From an uncultured Collinsella sp. (GTDB lineage Bacteria; Actinomycetota; Coriobacteriia; Coriobacteriales; Coriobacteriaceae): a DNA stretch of 8,287 nucleotides. The notes beneath the pieces are model-generated. The model did no database searches, was not told the origin of the DNA, and saw only the letters and a program-made list of their open reading frames with translations. Shown here one piece after another: positions 1 to 8,122 of this stretch; position 1 is the stretch's first letter; every line of letters starts with the position of its first letter. Position numbers and translations under genes: made by a program. The stretch lies in assembly GCA_900555955.1 (NCBI GenBank), contig USNA01000032.1, positions 1 through 8,287 on the forward strand, in the 5' to 3' direction.

Positions 1-67
1 CAATCTGGTGCGATGGGGACGGGTTAGCTTGCACCAAATGGCAGAGAGGCAGCGTTTTCCCAGATAA

Positions 68-104
68 AACCTGCCAAAATAAACCTGTCCCTTTTTGGCA
101 GGTT
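68..104. repeat. 12-bp perfect inverted repeat, terminator-like on the minus strand
   Basis: Positions 68-79 (AACCTGCCAAAA) are the exact reverse complement of 93-104, with a 13-base loop at 80-92. Read on the minus strand, the stem runs into TTTTAT, which resembles an intrinsic terminator for a leftward gene outside the window or a bidirectional one. Read on the plus strand, no T-run follows the stem. The loop repeats part of the arm (AAACCTG occurs at 67-73 and again at 81-87), so this may be a decayed dispersed repeat rather than a dedicated terminator. No gene is visible on either side within 1-200. Confidence 0.5.
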
Positions 105-123
105 GGTCGTAGTTATTACGTGG

Positions 124-139
124 CGGTCGAGGTCGACCG
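124..139. repeat. Short dyad in the secA leader (possible operator or hairpin)
   Basis: CGGTCGA at 124-130 and TCGACCG at 133-139 are perfect 7-bp inverted arms separated by GG; the core GGTCGACC (131-138) is itself palindromic. It lies about 95 bases upstream of the secA start. I could not place a convincing -35/-10 pair around it: TTGTTT at 153-158 has no well-spaced -10, and TATAGG at 140-145 has only a weak -35. Whether it binds protein or folds in RNA is unknown. Confidence 0.3.
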
Positions 140-221
140 TATAGGCCGCGCCTTGTTTGGCTAAAGTACATTTATCTGTGTTTAACTCGCCCAAGGCTGC
201 ATGGCGTGGGCGATGGCCAAA

Positions 222-233
222 AAGGAAAACCAC

Positions 234-236
<3 letters not shown>
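222..236 (+). promoter_or_regulatory. Shine-Dalgarno and start codon choosing the secA start
   Basis: AAGGA at 222-226 sits 7 bases before ATG 234, the best-spaced start in the frame. An in-frame ATG at 201 has only a weak AAGG 4 bases upstream and would add 11 residues unlike the usual SecA N-terminus. ATG 243 is also possible but is 16 bases from the AAGGA. Confidence 0.75.
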
Positions 237-3040
<2,804 letters not shown>

Positions 3041-3041
<1 letters not shown>

Positions 3042-4179
3042 TGGCCCACAGCCCAAAAGCGCCCATTTCGCGTTTGCGGACCGACTCGGCGAGGTCGAGT
3101 CATATCTCCATTTGGACGAGAAACGCACCCGCGTGGCGGAGCTTGAGGCCAAAAGCGTCGCCCCGGGCTTTTGGGACGACGCCGATGCCGCTCGCGCCAC
3201 GATGGAGGAGATTGCGCGCGCCAAGGAGGACATCGCCGCCGTGGATTCCGCGCGCGGTGAGCTTTCCGATGCTCGCGCCGCGTTGGAGCTTGTCGAGGAA
3301 ATGGGCGATGACCCCGATGCCGCTGCGCTGCGTGAGGAGGCTGCCGCCACGGCGGAGCGCCTTTCCCGCGCCATCGACGAGCTTGAGCTTGCGAGCTGGT
3401 TTACCGGGGAGTTCGACCATGGCGACGCGATTGTGACCATCAAGCCCGGGCAGGGCGGTTTGGAGGCCCAGGACTGGACCTTCATGCTCTTTAAGATGTA
3501 CATGAAGTACTGCCAGCGCCGCGGTTGGAAGGTCACCATCAACGATTGCCCCGCGGCCGAGGTTATCGGCATCGATCGCGCGACCTTTACCGTCGAAGGC
3601 AAGGATGCCTTTGGCATGCTTCGTGCCGAGGCCGGTGTTCACCGCCTGGTGCGCATTAGCCCCACCGACGACAAGAAGCGCCGCCAGACTACGTTTGCCG
3701 GCGTCGAGGTCATTCCGGTACTGCCCGACGATATCGATATCGAGATTAGTCCCGATGACATTCGCGTCGACGTGTACCATGCAAGCGGCCCGGGCGGCCA
3801 GGGTGTCAACACCACCGACTCCGCCGTGCGCGTGACGCATTTCCCCAGCGGTATCGTGGTCACGTGTCAAAACGAGCGCAGCCAGATTCAAAACAAGGCC
3901 GCGTGCATGCAGATCCTCAAGGCGCGCCTGTACGAGATTGAGCTCGAAAAGCGCGCCGAGGCCCTGGATGAGATTCGCGGACCCAAGACCACAATTGGTT
4001 TTGGCAACCAGATCCGCAGCTACGTGCTCTACCCGTACCAGATGGTTAAGGACCTGCGCACGGGCGTGGAGACCAGCAACGTCGAGGCAGTTCTTGACGA
4101 CGGCGACCTGGATCCATTTGTGATTGGCTATCACCGTTGGGCTACCGGCAACGCTGACGCGGAGGCCCCGTCTGCATAA
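3041..4179 (+). CDS. prfB: Peptide chain release factor 2 (RF2), start out of frame with body
   Basis: RF2 enters the ribosomal A site at UAA or UGA stops and triggers peptidyl-tRNA hydrolysis. The body is an open frame through 4179 with the RF2 coiled-coil N-terminal domain, the GGQ loop (3793-3801, within GPGGQGVNTTDSAVR) and the C-terminal GFGNQIRSYVLYPYQMVKD segment. The best start, ATG 3041, opens a different frame (MAHSPKAP...). A -1 shift on C CCA AAA (3052-3058) gives MAHSPK-SAHFAFADRL and about 379 residues. That puts ESYL where E. coli has RGYL and GGQ at 252-254, close to the E. coli numbering. An extra A in the 3055-3058 run would do the same. Without a shift, the body frame has only late TTG 3112, GTG 3133 or ATG 3202, none with a good Shine-Dalgarno and each removing conserved N-terminal sequence. 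The E. coli-type in-frame UGA autoregulatory site is absent. The codon-recognition tripeptide is SPT (207-209), not SPF. Family assignment is firm; the start and frame are not. Confidence 0.9.
3052..3058 (+). other. C CCA AAA heptamer at the prfB frame junction
   Basis: Read from ATG 3041, bases 3052-3058 are C CCA AAA, which fits the X XXY YYZ pattern used for -1 slippage; slipping back one base reads CCC AAA and continues AGC GCC CAT in the RF2 frame. A 6-bp hairpin (GACTCG 3083-3088 with CGAGTC 3096-3101, 7-base loop) lies downstream, but 24 bases away, which is farther than the usual stimulatory spacing. A one-base deletion or sequencing error in the A-run explains the same observation more simply. 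Confidence 0.3.
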
Positions 4180-4206
4180 ACCGCTCAGTTTATGTGGAAA
4201 TGGATT

Positions 4207-4233
4207 AAAACCCTCCGAGCAGGGTGGTTTTGT
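4207..4233. terminator. Weak terminator-like hairpin after prfB
   Basis: CCCT (4211-4214) pairs with AGGG (4221-4224) over a 6-base loop. The flanks AAAACC (4207-4212) and GGTTTT (4226-4231) allow an alternative longer pairing with a bulge, followed by TTTTGT on the plus strand. It starts 28 bases past the prfB stop, so it is the natural candidate for ending the secA-prfB transcript. The minus-strand reading (AGGG then TTTTAAT) is equally good. The stem is short, so strength is uncertain. Confidence 0.4.
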
Positions 4234-4270
4234 ATCCAGAATATACCCTGCACAGGGGTGGTTTTTGTCC
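4220..4270 (+). repeat. Two imperfect direct repeats between prfB and the YitT gene
   Basis: CAGGGTGGTTTTGTATCC (4220-4237) recurs as CAGGGGTGGTTTTTGTCC (4253-4270), identical apart from small indels. Each copy is preceded by CCCT, so each can form a CCCT/AGGG stem followed by a T-rich run. The arrangement looks like a duplicated terminator-like unit; the second copy (CCCTG at 4246-4250 with CAGGG at 4253-4257) is a tight palindrome with only a two-base centre. Confidence 0.45.
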
Positions 4271-4286
4271 GGCGAATCGGTAGAAT
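4259..4286 (+). promoter_or_regulatory. Possible promoter for the YitT-family gene
   Basis: TAGAAT at 4281-4286 is a good -10 match, but the best-placed -35 (TGGTTT at 4259-4264, 16-base spacer) is weak. If real, transcription would start near 4293 and meet the 4309-4334 hairpin within about 40 bases. This is inference from hexamers only. Confidence 0.25.
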
Positions 4287-4305
4287 CGAATACAAGAAGA
4301 AGTTC

Positions 4306-4334
4306 AAAGCGCATCCGATGGGGTGCGCTTTTTT
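4306..4334 (+). terminator. Strong intrinsic-terminator hairpin abutting the next RBS
   Basis: GCGCATCC (4309-4316) pairs with GGGTGCGC (4321-4328) over a GATG loop: eight pairs including one G-T wobble. An A-run precedes the stem (4306-4308) and TTTTTT follows it (4329-4334). This is the best terminator in the window. It ends immediately before the GAGGGAGG ribosome-binding site of the downstream gene, so it either ends secA-prfB transcription or sits as an attenuator in the leader of the next gene. Confidence 0.75.
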
Positions 4335-4346
4335 GAGGGAGGCAGC

Positions 4347-5237
4347 ATGGCATATCGTCTGGACATCAAGCGCATTCTTTCGATGAACTTCTTTCACGAT
4401 CTGCCCCAGATCATGTTGGGGTGTGCCTTGGCCGCCATCGCGACCGACCTGTTTTTGATTCCCAACGGTCTTGCAGCCGGTGGCGTTACGGGCCTTGCGA
4501 CGATTATCCAGGCAGTCGGCGCAGCGCGAGGCGTGTCGCTTCCCGTCGGTATCCAGACCATCGTGATGAATGCCTTGCTGCTGCTGATCGTTATGCGCGA
4601 GGGTGGCATTTTCTACGTAGTGCAGACGGCGACGGGCTTTGTGCTGCTGGGCTTCTTTACCGATCTGTTTGCCCCGTTTGTAGCGCCTCTGGCACATGCG
4701 GACCTGATGCTTCCCGCTATGTGGGGCGGCATTATCACGGGCATTGGTTACGGCATGGTGTTGCGCGCCGGCGCCAACACCGGCGGCTCGGACACGATTG
4801 GCCAAATCATCTCGCGTAACACCTCGCTGCCGGTGGGCTCGACCGTCATGGCAATCGACGTTGCCGTGTGCGCACTGTCGGCCCCGGTCTTCTCGGTCGA
4901 AAACGCGCTGTATGCAGGCCTTTCGATGGTCATTAGCGGTTATGTGATCGATGCTGTGGTCGACGGCGGCAACAGGCGCCGTATGGTGCTCATCATCTCG
5001 GACAAGTTTCCCGATATTGCGGCTGACATCATGTATGGCCTGGGTCGCGGCTGCACCAAGTTTAAGGCGACCGGCATGTACTCGGGTGCCGAGAAGCCGG
5101 TGATCATGGTCATTGTGAGCCGTCGCGAGCTCAACACGCTCAAGACCATTGTGCGCGAGCGCGACCCGCGTGCCATTGTGACGGTCGCCGACGTTACGGA
5201 GACCTTCGGTGAGGGATTCAAGGACATTAACGCGTAG
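4347..5237 (+). CDS. YitT family membrane protein (YitT-type membrane domain plus DUF2179)
   Basis: A 296-residue integral membrane protein of the YitT family, whose molecular function is not established. ATG 4347 is chosen because GAGGGAGG (4335-4342) lies just upstream. Hydrophobic segments run at about 21-38, 68-86, 92-110, 124-141 and 163-200. Family hallmarks are IPNGLAAGGVTGLATI (38-53) in the first membrane region and GANTGGSDTIGQIISR (142-157) later. After the basic GGNRRR turn (207-212) comes a soluble C-terminal DUF2179 domain (about 233-290) with VSRRELNTLKTIV, DPRAIVTVADVTE and the terminal FGEGF. Length and domain order match intact family members, with no sign of decay. It appears to be a single-gene unit: the preceding hairpin separates it from prfB and a 246-base gap follows. 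A transport role is often guessed for this family; nothing here identifies a substrate. Confidence 0.93.
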   Translation: MAYRLDIKRILSMNFFHDLPQIMLGCALAAIATDLFLIPNGLAAGGVTGLATIIQAVGAARGVSLPVGIQTIVMNALLLLIVMREGGIFYVVQTATGFVLLGFFTDLFAPFVAPLAHADLMLPAMWGGIITGIGYGMVLRAGANTGGSDTIGQIISRNTSLPVGSTVMAIDVAVCALSAPVFSVENALYAGLSMVISGYVIDAVVDGGNRRRMVLIISDKFPDIAADIMYGLGRGCTKFKATGMYSGAEKPVIMVIVSRRELNTLKTIVRERDPRAIVTVADVTETFGEGFKDINA

Positions 5238-5369
5238 GCTGAATTTTGGTTTGCGGATCAATTTTGTGCCGGAGCGAGAGGCAGCCACCGCATCCAAAAG
5301 ACGTTCACATTGATAAACCGTTTCATCAGCGGTTCTGCCTGCTAAATTGTTCAAATAATGATAAAAACT

Positions 5370-5398
5370 CTGGTAAAGCCTTCAGTTTCCAGCATAAT
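5370..5398 (+). promoter_or_regulatory. Possible promoter of the transketolase operon
   Basis: The 5238-5483 gap contains CATAAT at 5393-5398, five of six bases of the -10 consensus, with a poor -35 (CTGGTA, 5370-5375) at 17 bases. Other AT-rich stretches (TTGATA 5310-5315, TTGTTC 5347-5352) lack a -10 at suitable spacing. No clear terminator for the YitT gene is visible in this gap; AACCG 5316-5320 with CGGTT 5330-5334 forms only a short stem without a T-run. Confidence 0.35.
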
Positions 5399-5399
5399 G

Positions 5400-5416
5400 A
5401 ATGACGTACGTGCATT
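5400..5416. repeat. Near-palindrome at the putative transketolase start site
   Basis: AATGACGTACGTGCATT has a perfect 8-base core ACGTACGT (5404-5411) flanked by AATG and GCATT, which are nearly complementary. It lies directly after the putative -10 box and would overlap the transcription start, a typical operator position. No regulator gene is adjacent, so a binding protein is not suggested by context. Confidence 0.3.
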
Positions 5417-5483
5417 GCGGCTGTGTTGGGATTACCTTCGGCGCCGTGCGCATCTTGTCTTAAGAGGATGAAAGGAAGGCACA

Positions 5484-6308
5484 ATGAGCGACGAAGAGCT
5501 CAAAAAGGTTGCCAACGAGGTAAGGAAGGGCATCGTCACCGGCGTGCACGCTGCCAAGTCCGGCCATCCGGGCGGTTCGCTCGGCGCTGCCGACATCATG
5601 ACCTATCTGTACTTTGAGGAAATGAACGTCGACCCGGCCGATCCCCGCAAGGCCGATCGCGACCGCTTTGTGCTTTCCAAGGGTCATTGCGCTCCGGGCC
5701 TGTACGCCGTGCTCGCCGAGCGCGGGTTCTTCCCCAAGAAGGACCTCGAGACGCTGCGCCATATCGGCAGCCACCTGCAGGGTCACCCCAACATGAACGA
5801 CACCCCGGGCGTCGACATGTCTACCGGCTCCCAGGGCATCTCCGCTGCCGTGGGCATGGCCGTTGCCGCCAAGCACTGGGGCGATACTTACCGCACGTAC
5901 GCCCTGCTGGGCGATGGTGAGAGCGAGGAGGGCCAGGTCTGGGAGGCCGCCATGTTTGCCGGCAACCAGCAGCTCGACAACCTCTGCGTGATTGTTGACC
6001 ACAATGGCCTGCAGATCGACGGCTCCGTCGAGGAGGTCAACGACCCCATGCCGCTGGCAGACAAGTTTCGCGCCTTTAAGTTCCACGTGGTGGAGCTTGC
6101 CGACGGCAACGACTTCGACCAGATCCGCGCCGCCTTTGCCGAGGCTCGCGCCACCAAGGGCCAGCCGACCGCCATTATCGCCGAGACCATGAAGGGCAAG
6201 GGCGTCTCCTTTATGGAGAACCAGGTTGGTTGGCACGGCAAGGCCCCCAACGATGAACAGTTTGAGCAGGCCATGGCAGAGCTCACGGCCGCCGGAGAGG
6301 AGCTCTAG
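5484..6308 (+). CDS. Transketolase N-terminal subunit (ThDP pyrophosphate domain)
   Basis: First half of a split transketolase, which moves two-carbon ketol units between sugar phosphates in the non-oxidative pentose phosphate pathway. The 274-residue product begins at ATG 5484 behind AAAGGAAGG (5471-5479). It holds the ThDP diphosphate-binding domain: SGHPGGSLG with His28, SKGHCAPGLYA with His68, and the ThDP/Mg motif from GDGESEEGQVWEAA (Gly143-Asp144-Gly145) through to IVDHNGLQIDG, whose Asn174 is the expected metal ligand. The pyrimidine-binding and C-terminal domains are absent, as expected for this subunit type, and are supplied by the next gene one base downstream. Cofactor residues look complete. 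A related split enzyme such as a DXP synthase-like or dihydroxyacetone synthase-like activity cannot be excluded from sequence alone. Confidence 0.95.
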   Translation: MSDEELKKVANEVRKGIVTGVHAAKSGHPGGSLGAADIMTYLYFEEMNVDPADPRKADRDRFVLSKGHCAPGLYAVLAERGFFPKKDLETLRHIGSHLQGHPNMNDTPGVDMSTGSQGISAAVGMAVAAKHWGDTYRTYALLGDGESEEGQVWEAAMFAGNQQLDNLCVIVDHNGLQIDGSVEEVNDPMPLADKFRAFKFHVVELADGNDFDQIRAAFAEARATKGQPTAIIAETMKGKGVSFMENQVGWHGKAPNDEQFEQAMAELTAAGEEL

Positions 6309-6309
6309 G

Positions 6310-7251
6310 ATGGCAGACGTCAAGAAAATCGCCACGCGCGTAAGCTACGGCGAGGCTCTCGTCGAGCTCGCCAACGAGCACGATGACTTTGTGGTCCTCG
6401 ACGCCGATCTGGCCGCCGCCACGCAGACCGGTAAGTTTAAGGCAGCCTGCCCCGACCGCTTCTTCGATGTGGGCATTGCCGAGAGCAACCTGATGGGTGT
6501 TGCCGCCGGTATCGCAACCACCGGCCGCGTTGCCTTCGCGAGCAGCTTTGCCATGTTTGCCGCCGGCCGCGCCTTTGAGCAGGTCCGCAACTCCATTGGC
6601 TACCCGCATCTCAATGTCAAGATCGGCGCCACGCACGCCGGCATCTCTGTGGGCGAGGACGGCGCCACGCACCAGTGCTGCGAGGATATCGCCCTCATGC
6701 GCGTCATTCCCGGCATGACCGTCATCGTTCCCGCCGACGACGTCGAGGCCCGCGCCGTGACGCGCGCCGCCTACGAGTGCGACGGCCCCGTGTACATGCG
6801 CTTTGCCCGTCTGGCCTCGCCGGTCATCAACGACCCCGAGACCTACAAGTTTGAGCTGGGTCGCGGCATCGTTATGCGCGAGGGCGCCGACGTCACCATC
6901 ATCGCCTGCGGTCTGATGGTCGGCGAGGCCCTCGAGGCTGCCGAGCAGCTTGCTGCCGAGGGTATCGACGCCGAGGTCATCAACATGCACACCATTAAGC
7001 CCATCGACGCTGACCTGATCGTCAAGAGCGCCACCAAGACCGGTCACGTCGTGACCGTCGAGGAGCACTCCGTGATCGGTGGCCTGGGCAGCGCCGTTGC
7101 CGATGTCCTGTGCGAGCAGTGCCCGACGCCGCTCAAGAAGATCGGCGTCAACGACACGTTCGGCGAGTCCGGCCCGGGCGCCGAGCTCCTGCACAAGTAC
7201 GGCCTGGACGCCGCCAACATCGTGGCGACCACCAAGGAGTTCTTGGCATAA
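6310..7251 (+). CDS. Transketolase C-terminal subunit (pyrimidine-binding and C-terminal domains)
   Basis: Second half of the split transketolase, 313 residues. ATG 6310 follows the upstream TAG after one base, and GGAGAGGAG (6294-6302, inside the upstream gene) is 7 bases away, so translation is coupled. The N-terminal part is the ThDP pyrimidine-binding domain: DVGIAESNLMGVAAGIA contains Glu58, the residue expected to activate the cofactor, and THAGISVGEDGATHQ follows. VPADDVEAR and PVYMRFARL lie towards the end of this domain. The C-terminal domain (about 190-313) shows GADVTIIACGLMV, INMHTIKPIDADLI and VEEHSVIGGLGSAVA, typical of the transketolase family. The two subunits are expected to assemble into an alpha2beta2-like enzyme with active sites at the interface. 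The operon seems to end here: only repeats and a hairpin follow before the convergent gene. Confidence 0.95.
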   Translation: MADVKKIATRVSYGEALVELANEHDDFVVLDADLAAATQTGKFKAACPDRFFDVGIAESNLMGVAAGIATTGRVAFASSFAMFAAGRAFEQVRNSIGYPHLNVKIGATHAGISVGEDGATHQCCEDIALMRVIPGMTVIVPADDVEARAVTRAAYECDGPVYMRFARLASPVINDPETYKFELGRGIVMREGADVTIIACGLMVGEALEAAEQLAAEGIDAEVINMHTIKPIDADLIVKSATKTGHVVTVEEHSVIGGLGSAVADVLCEQCPTPLKKIGVNDTFGESGPGAELLHKYGLDAANIVATTKEFLA

Positions 7252-7266
7252 GGCAAGGCGGATCTC

Positions 7267-7363
7267 AAGGACTGCTTCGCCAGTACTATGGAAACCCGGC
7301 AGGGGCGCTCTCTTGGAGGGCGCCCCTGTTTCAGTTGCGGTGAAATAAGGACTGTTTTGCCAG
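7267..7363 (+). repeat. Pair of 17-base imperfect direct repeats
   Basis: AAGGACTGCTTCGCCAG (7267-7283) and AAGGACTGTTTTGCCAG (7347-7363) match at 15 of 17 positions, both differences being C to T. They bracket the terminator hairpin at 7300-7328. Such near-identical non-coding units 80 bases apart suggest a locally duplicated or dispersed intergenic element. Confidence 0.5.
7300..7331. terminator. GC-rich hairpin between convergent genes (bidirectional terminator)
   Basis: CAGGGGCGC (7300-7308) and GCGCCCCTG (7320-7328) form a perfect 9-bp GC-rich stem. CTC/GAG inside the 11-base loop (7309-7319) can add pairs. Only TTT follows on the plus strand, so the T-run is weak. Its place between the transketolase stop and the convergent minus-strand gene fits a shared terminator. 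Confidence 0.65.
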
Positions 7364-7399
7364 CCTAAAGACTCAATTAATCCGCATTTCACCGCAACT
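7333..7399. repeat. 14-bp perfect inverted repeat reaching into the minus-strand gene
   Basis: AGTTGCGGTGAAAT (7333-7346) is the exact reverse complement of 7386-7399. Extending inwards, 7333-7353 matches the reverse complement of 7379-7399 at 18 of 21 bases. The spacer between the perfect arms is 39 bases. The right arm is coding: it specifies SCGEM in the last residues of the zinc-ribbon protein. The left arm overlaps the second AAGGACTG direct repeat. It could be a REP- or MITE-like palindromic unit, or a 3' hairpin of the minus-strand mRNA. Confidence 0.6.
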
Positions 7400-8122
7400 T
7401 TCGAAGGCGTTCCCGCTTGTGCTGGCTCCGTCGCGACGATTGATTGCGGCTTGGCACAGTGCGGCGACATCGGGGGCATCGCCGCCTCGGTATGTCATGG
7501 CGAGCAAGGCGGCATCATAGATTTCGTCATTGGTCACATCGGCGGCATCAATGGGGCAGAAGGTGAGAATTGAATCCTGTTCTGCAAGCTCGGCCAGATC
7601 GATCGTTTCACCCATGGCAAAGGCATCATCGAGGACGAGTGTGGCACTCGTGCATGGAATTTGATAGATCGTGCCATCCGCAGCGATAGGGGAACCTGCT
7701 GCCTCGAGCGTGTAGACACCTTGTATGAGATTGATGCCAGAGCCATCGGAGGCGACGAACTCAATCCTGTCGACCGTTATTCCGTCGATGGTCTTGCCCG
7801 TAATGTGTATCGGAACGCGCGATGCCCCGTTATCGGTGTCCCAGCCCGCAGCCGTGACATCCAGCACAATGGCGTGCTCCGAATGGGCGGATACGAAGTG
7901 CGACAACACCTGCCGCAGATGAAGGCCCATACAGCTACCGCCGACAATGCCAATTACCAGCATGCAGACAAGGATGACCTCAACGTGGTTCCGAGGCTTT
8001 ACCCGAAGCCCAGAATCAGCAGAGATGCCATTGACGGCAGCCCCGCACGCCGTGCAGTACCTCACGCCATCGCGCAACTCAGCTCCACAATAAGGACAAT
8101 TCATACTGGCCCCCACAACCAT
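7373..8122 (-). CDS. Zinc-ribbon, single-pass membrane protein of unknown function
   Basis: I do not recognise a named function. From ATG 8122 the product is 249 residues. This start is preferred because AGGA (complement of 8129-8132) lies 6 bases upstream. ATG 8104 (MNCPYCG) is the alternative and has no good Shine-Dalgarno; an upstream TTG at 8179 is unlikely. The N-terminus carries a four-cysteine zinc ribbon (Cys9, Cys12, Cys23, Cys26: CPYCG...CTACG). A short linker with Lys42 and Arg44 leads to one hydrophobic helix (about 49-67), implying a cytoplasmic ribbon and an external C-terminal part. That part (70-249) has a beta-rich look, with VPIHITGKTIDGITVDRIEF and SPIAADGTIYQIP, then a more helical tail. 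The architecture resembles zinc-ribbon envelope proteins of Gram-positive gut bacteria, sensing or scaffolding being only a guess. It ends in TGA, unlike the other five genes here, and its last codons lie in an inverted repeat. It converges on the transketolase operon. Confidence 0.8.
   Translation of the reverse strand: MVVGASMNCPYCGAELRDGVRYCTACGAAVNGISADSGLRVKPRNHVEVILVCMLVIGIVGGSCMGLHLRQVLSHFVSAHSEHAIVLDVTAAGWDTDNGASRVPIHITGKTIDGITVDRIEFVASDGSGINLIQGVYTLEAAGSPIAADGTIYQIPCTSATLVLDDAFAMGETIDLAELAEQDSILTFCPIDAADVTNDEIYDAALLAMTYRGGDAPDVAALCQAAINRRDGASTSGNAFESCGEMRIN

Noticed and set aside
24..233. Minus-strand 69-residue open frame in the secA leader
   Set aside because: It spans the inverted repeats and the secA Shine-Dalgarno, lacks a good ribosome-binding site and resembles no family I know.
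3100..3110. The E. coli-type RF2 autoregulatory +1 frameshift site
   Set aside because: The aligned codons read TCA TAT CTC CAT TTG without UGA and without a G-rich element just upstream, so that mechanism does not operate here.
4271..4308. Possible tRNA- or riboswitch-like element from the GAATCG repeats before the YitT gene
   Set aside because: No acceptor stem, anticodon arm or TTCRA T-loop can be assembled, and the stretch is too short for a known riboswitch aptamer.
4185..5354. Minus-strand 389-residue frame opposite the YitT-family gene
   Set aside because: It has His/Asp/Arg-rich shadow composition, covers the terminator region and an intact gene on the other strand, and has no motif support.
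5484..7251. Split transketolase as a broken single gene
   Set aside because: Both halves have proper starts with Shine-Dalgarno sites and complete domains. Two-gene transketolases are a normal form in many bacteria, so this is not a pseudogene or frameshift.
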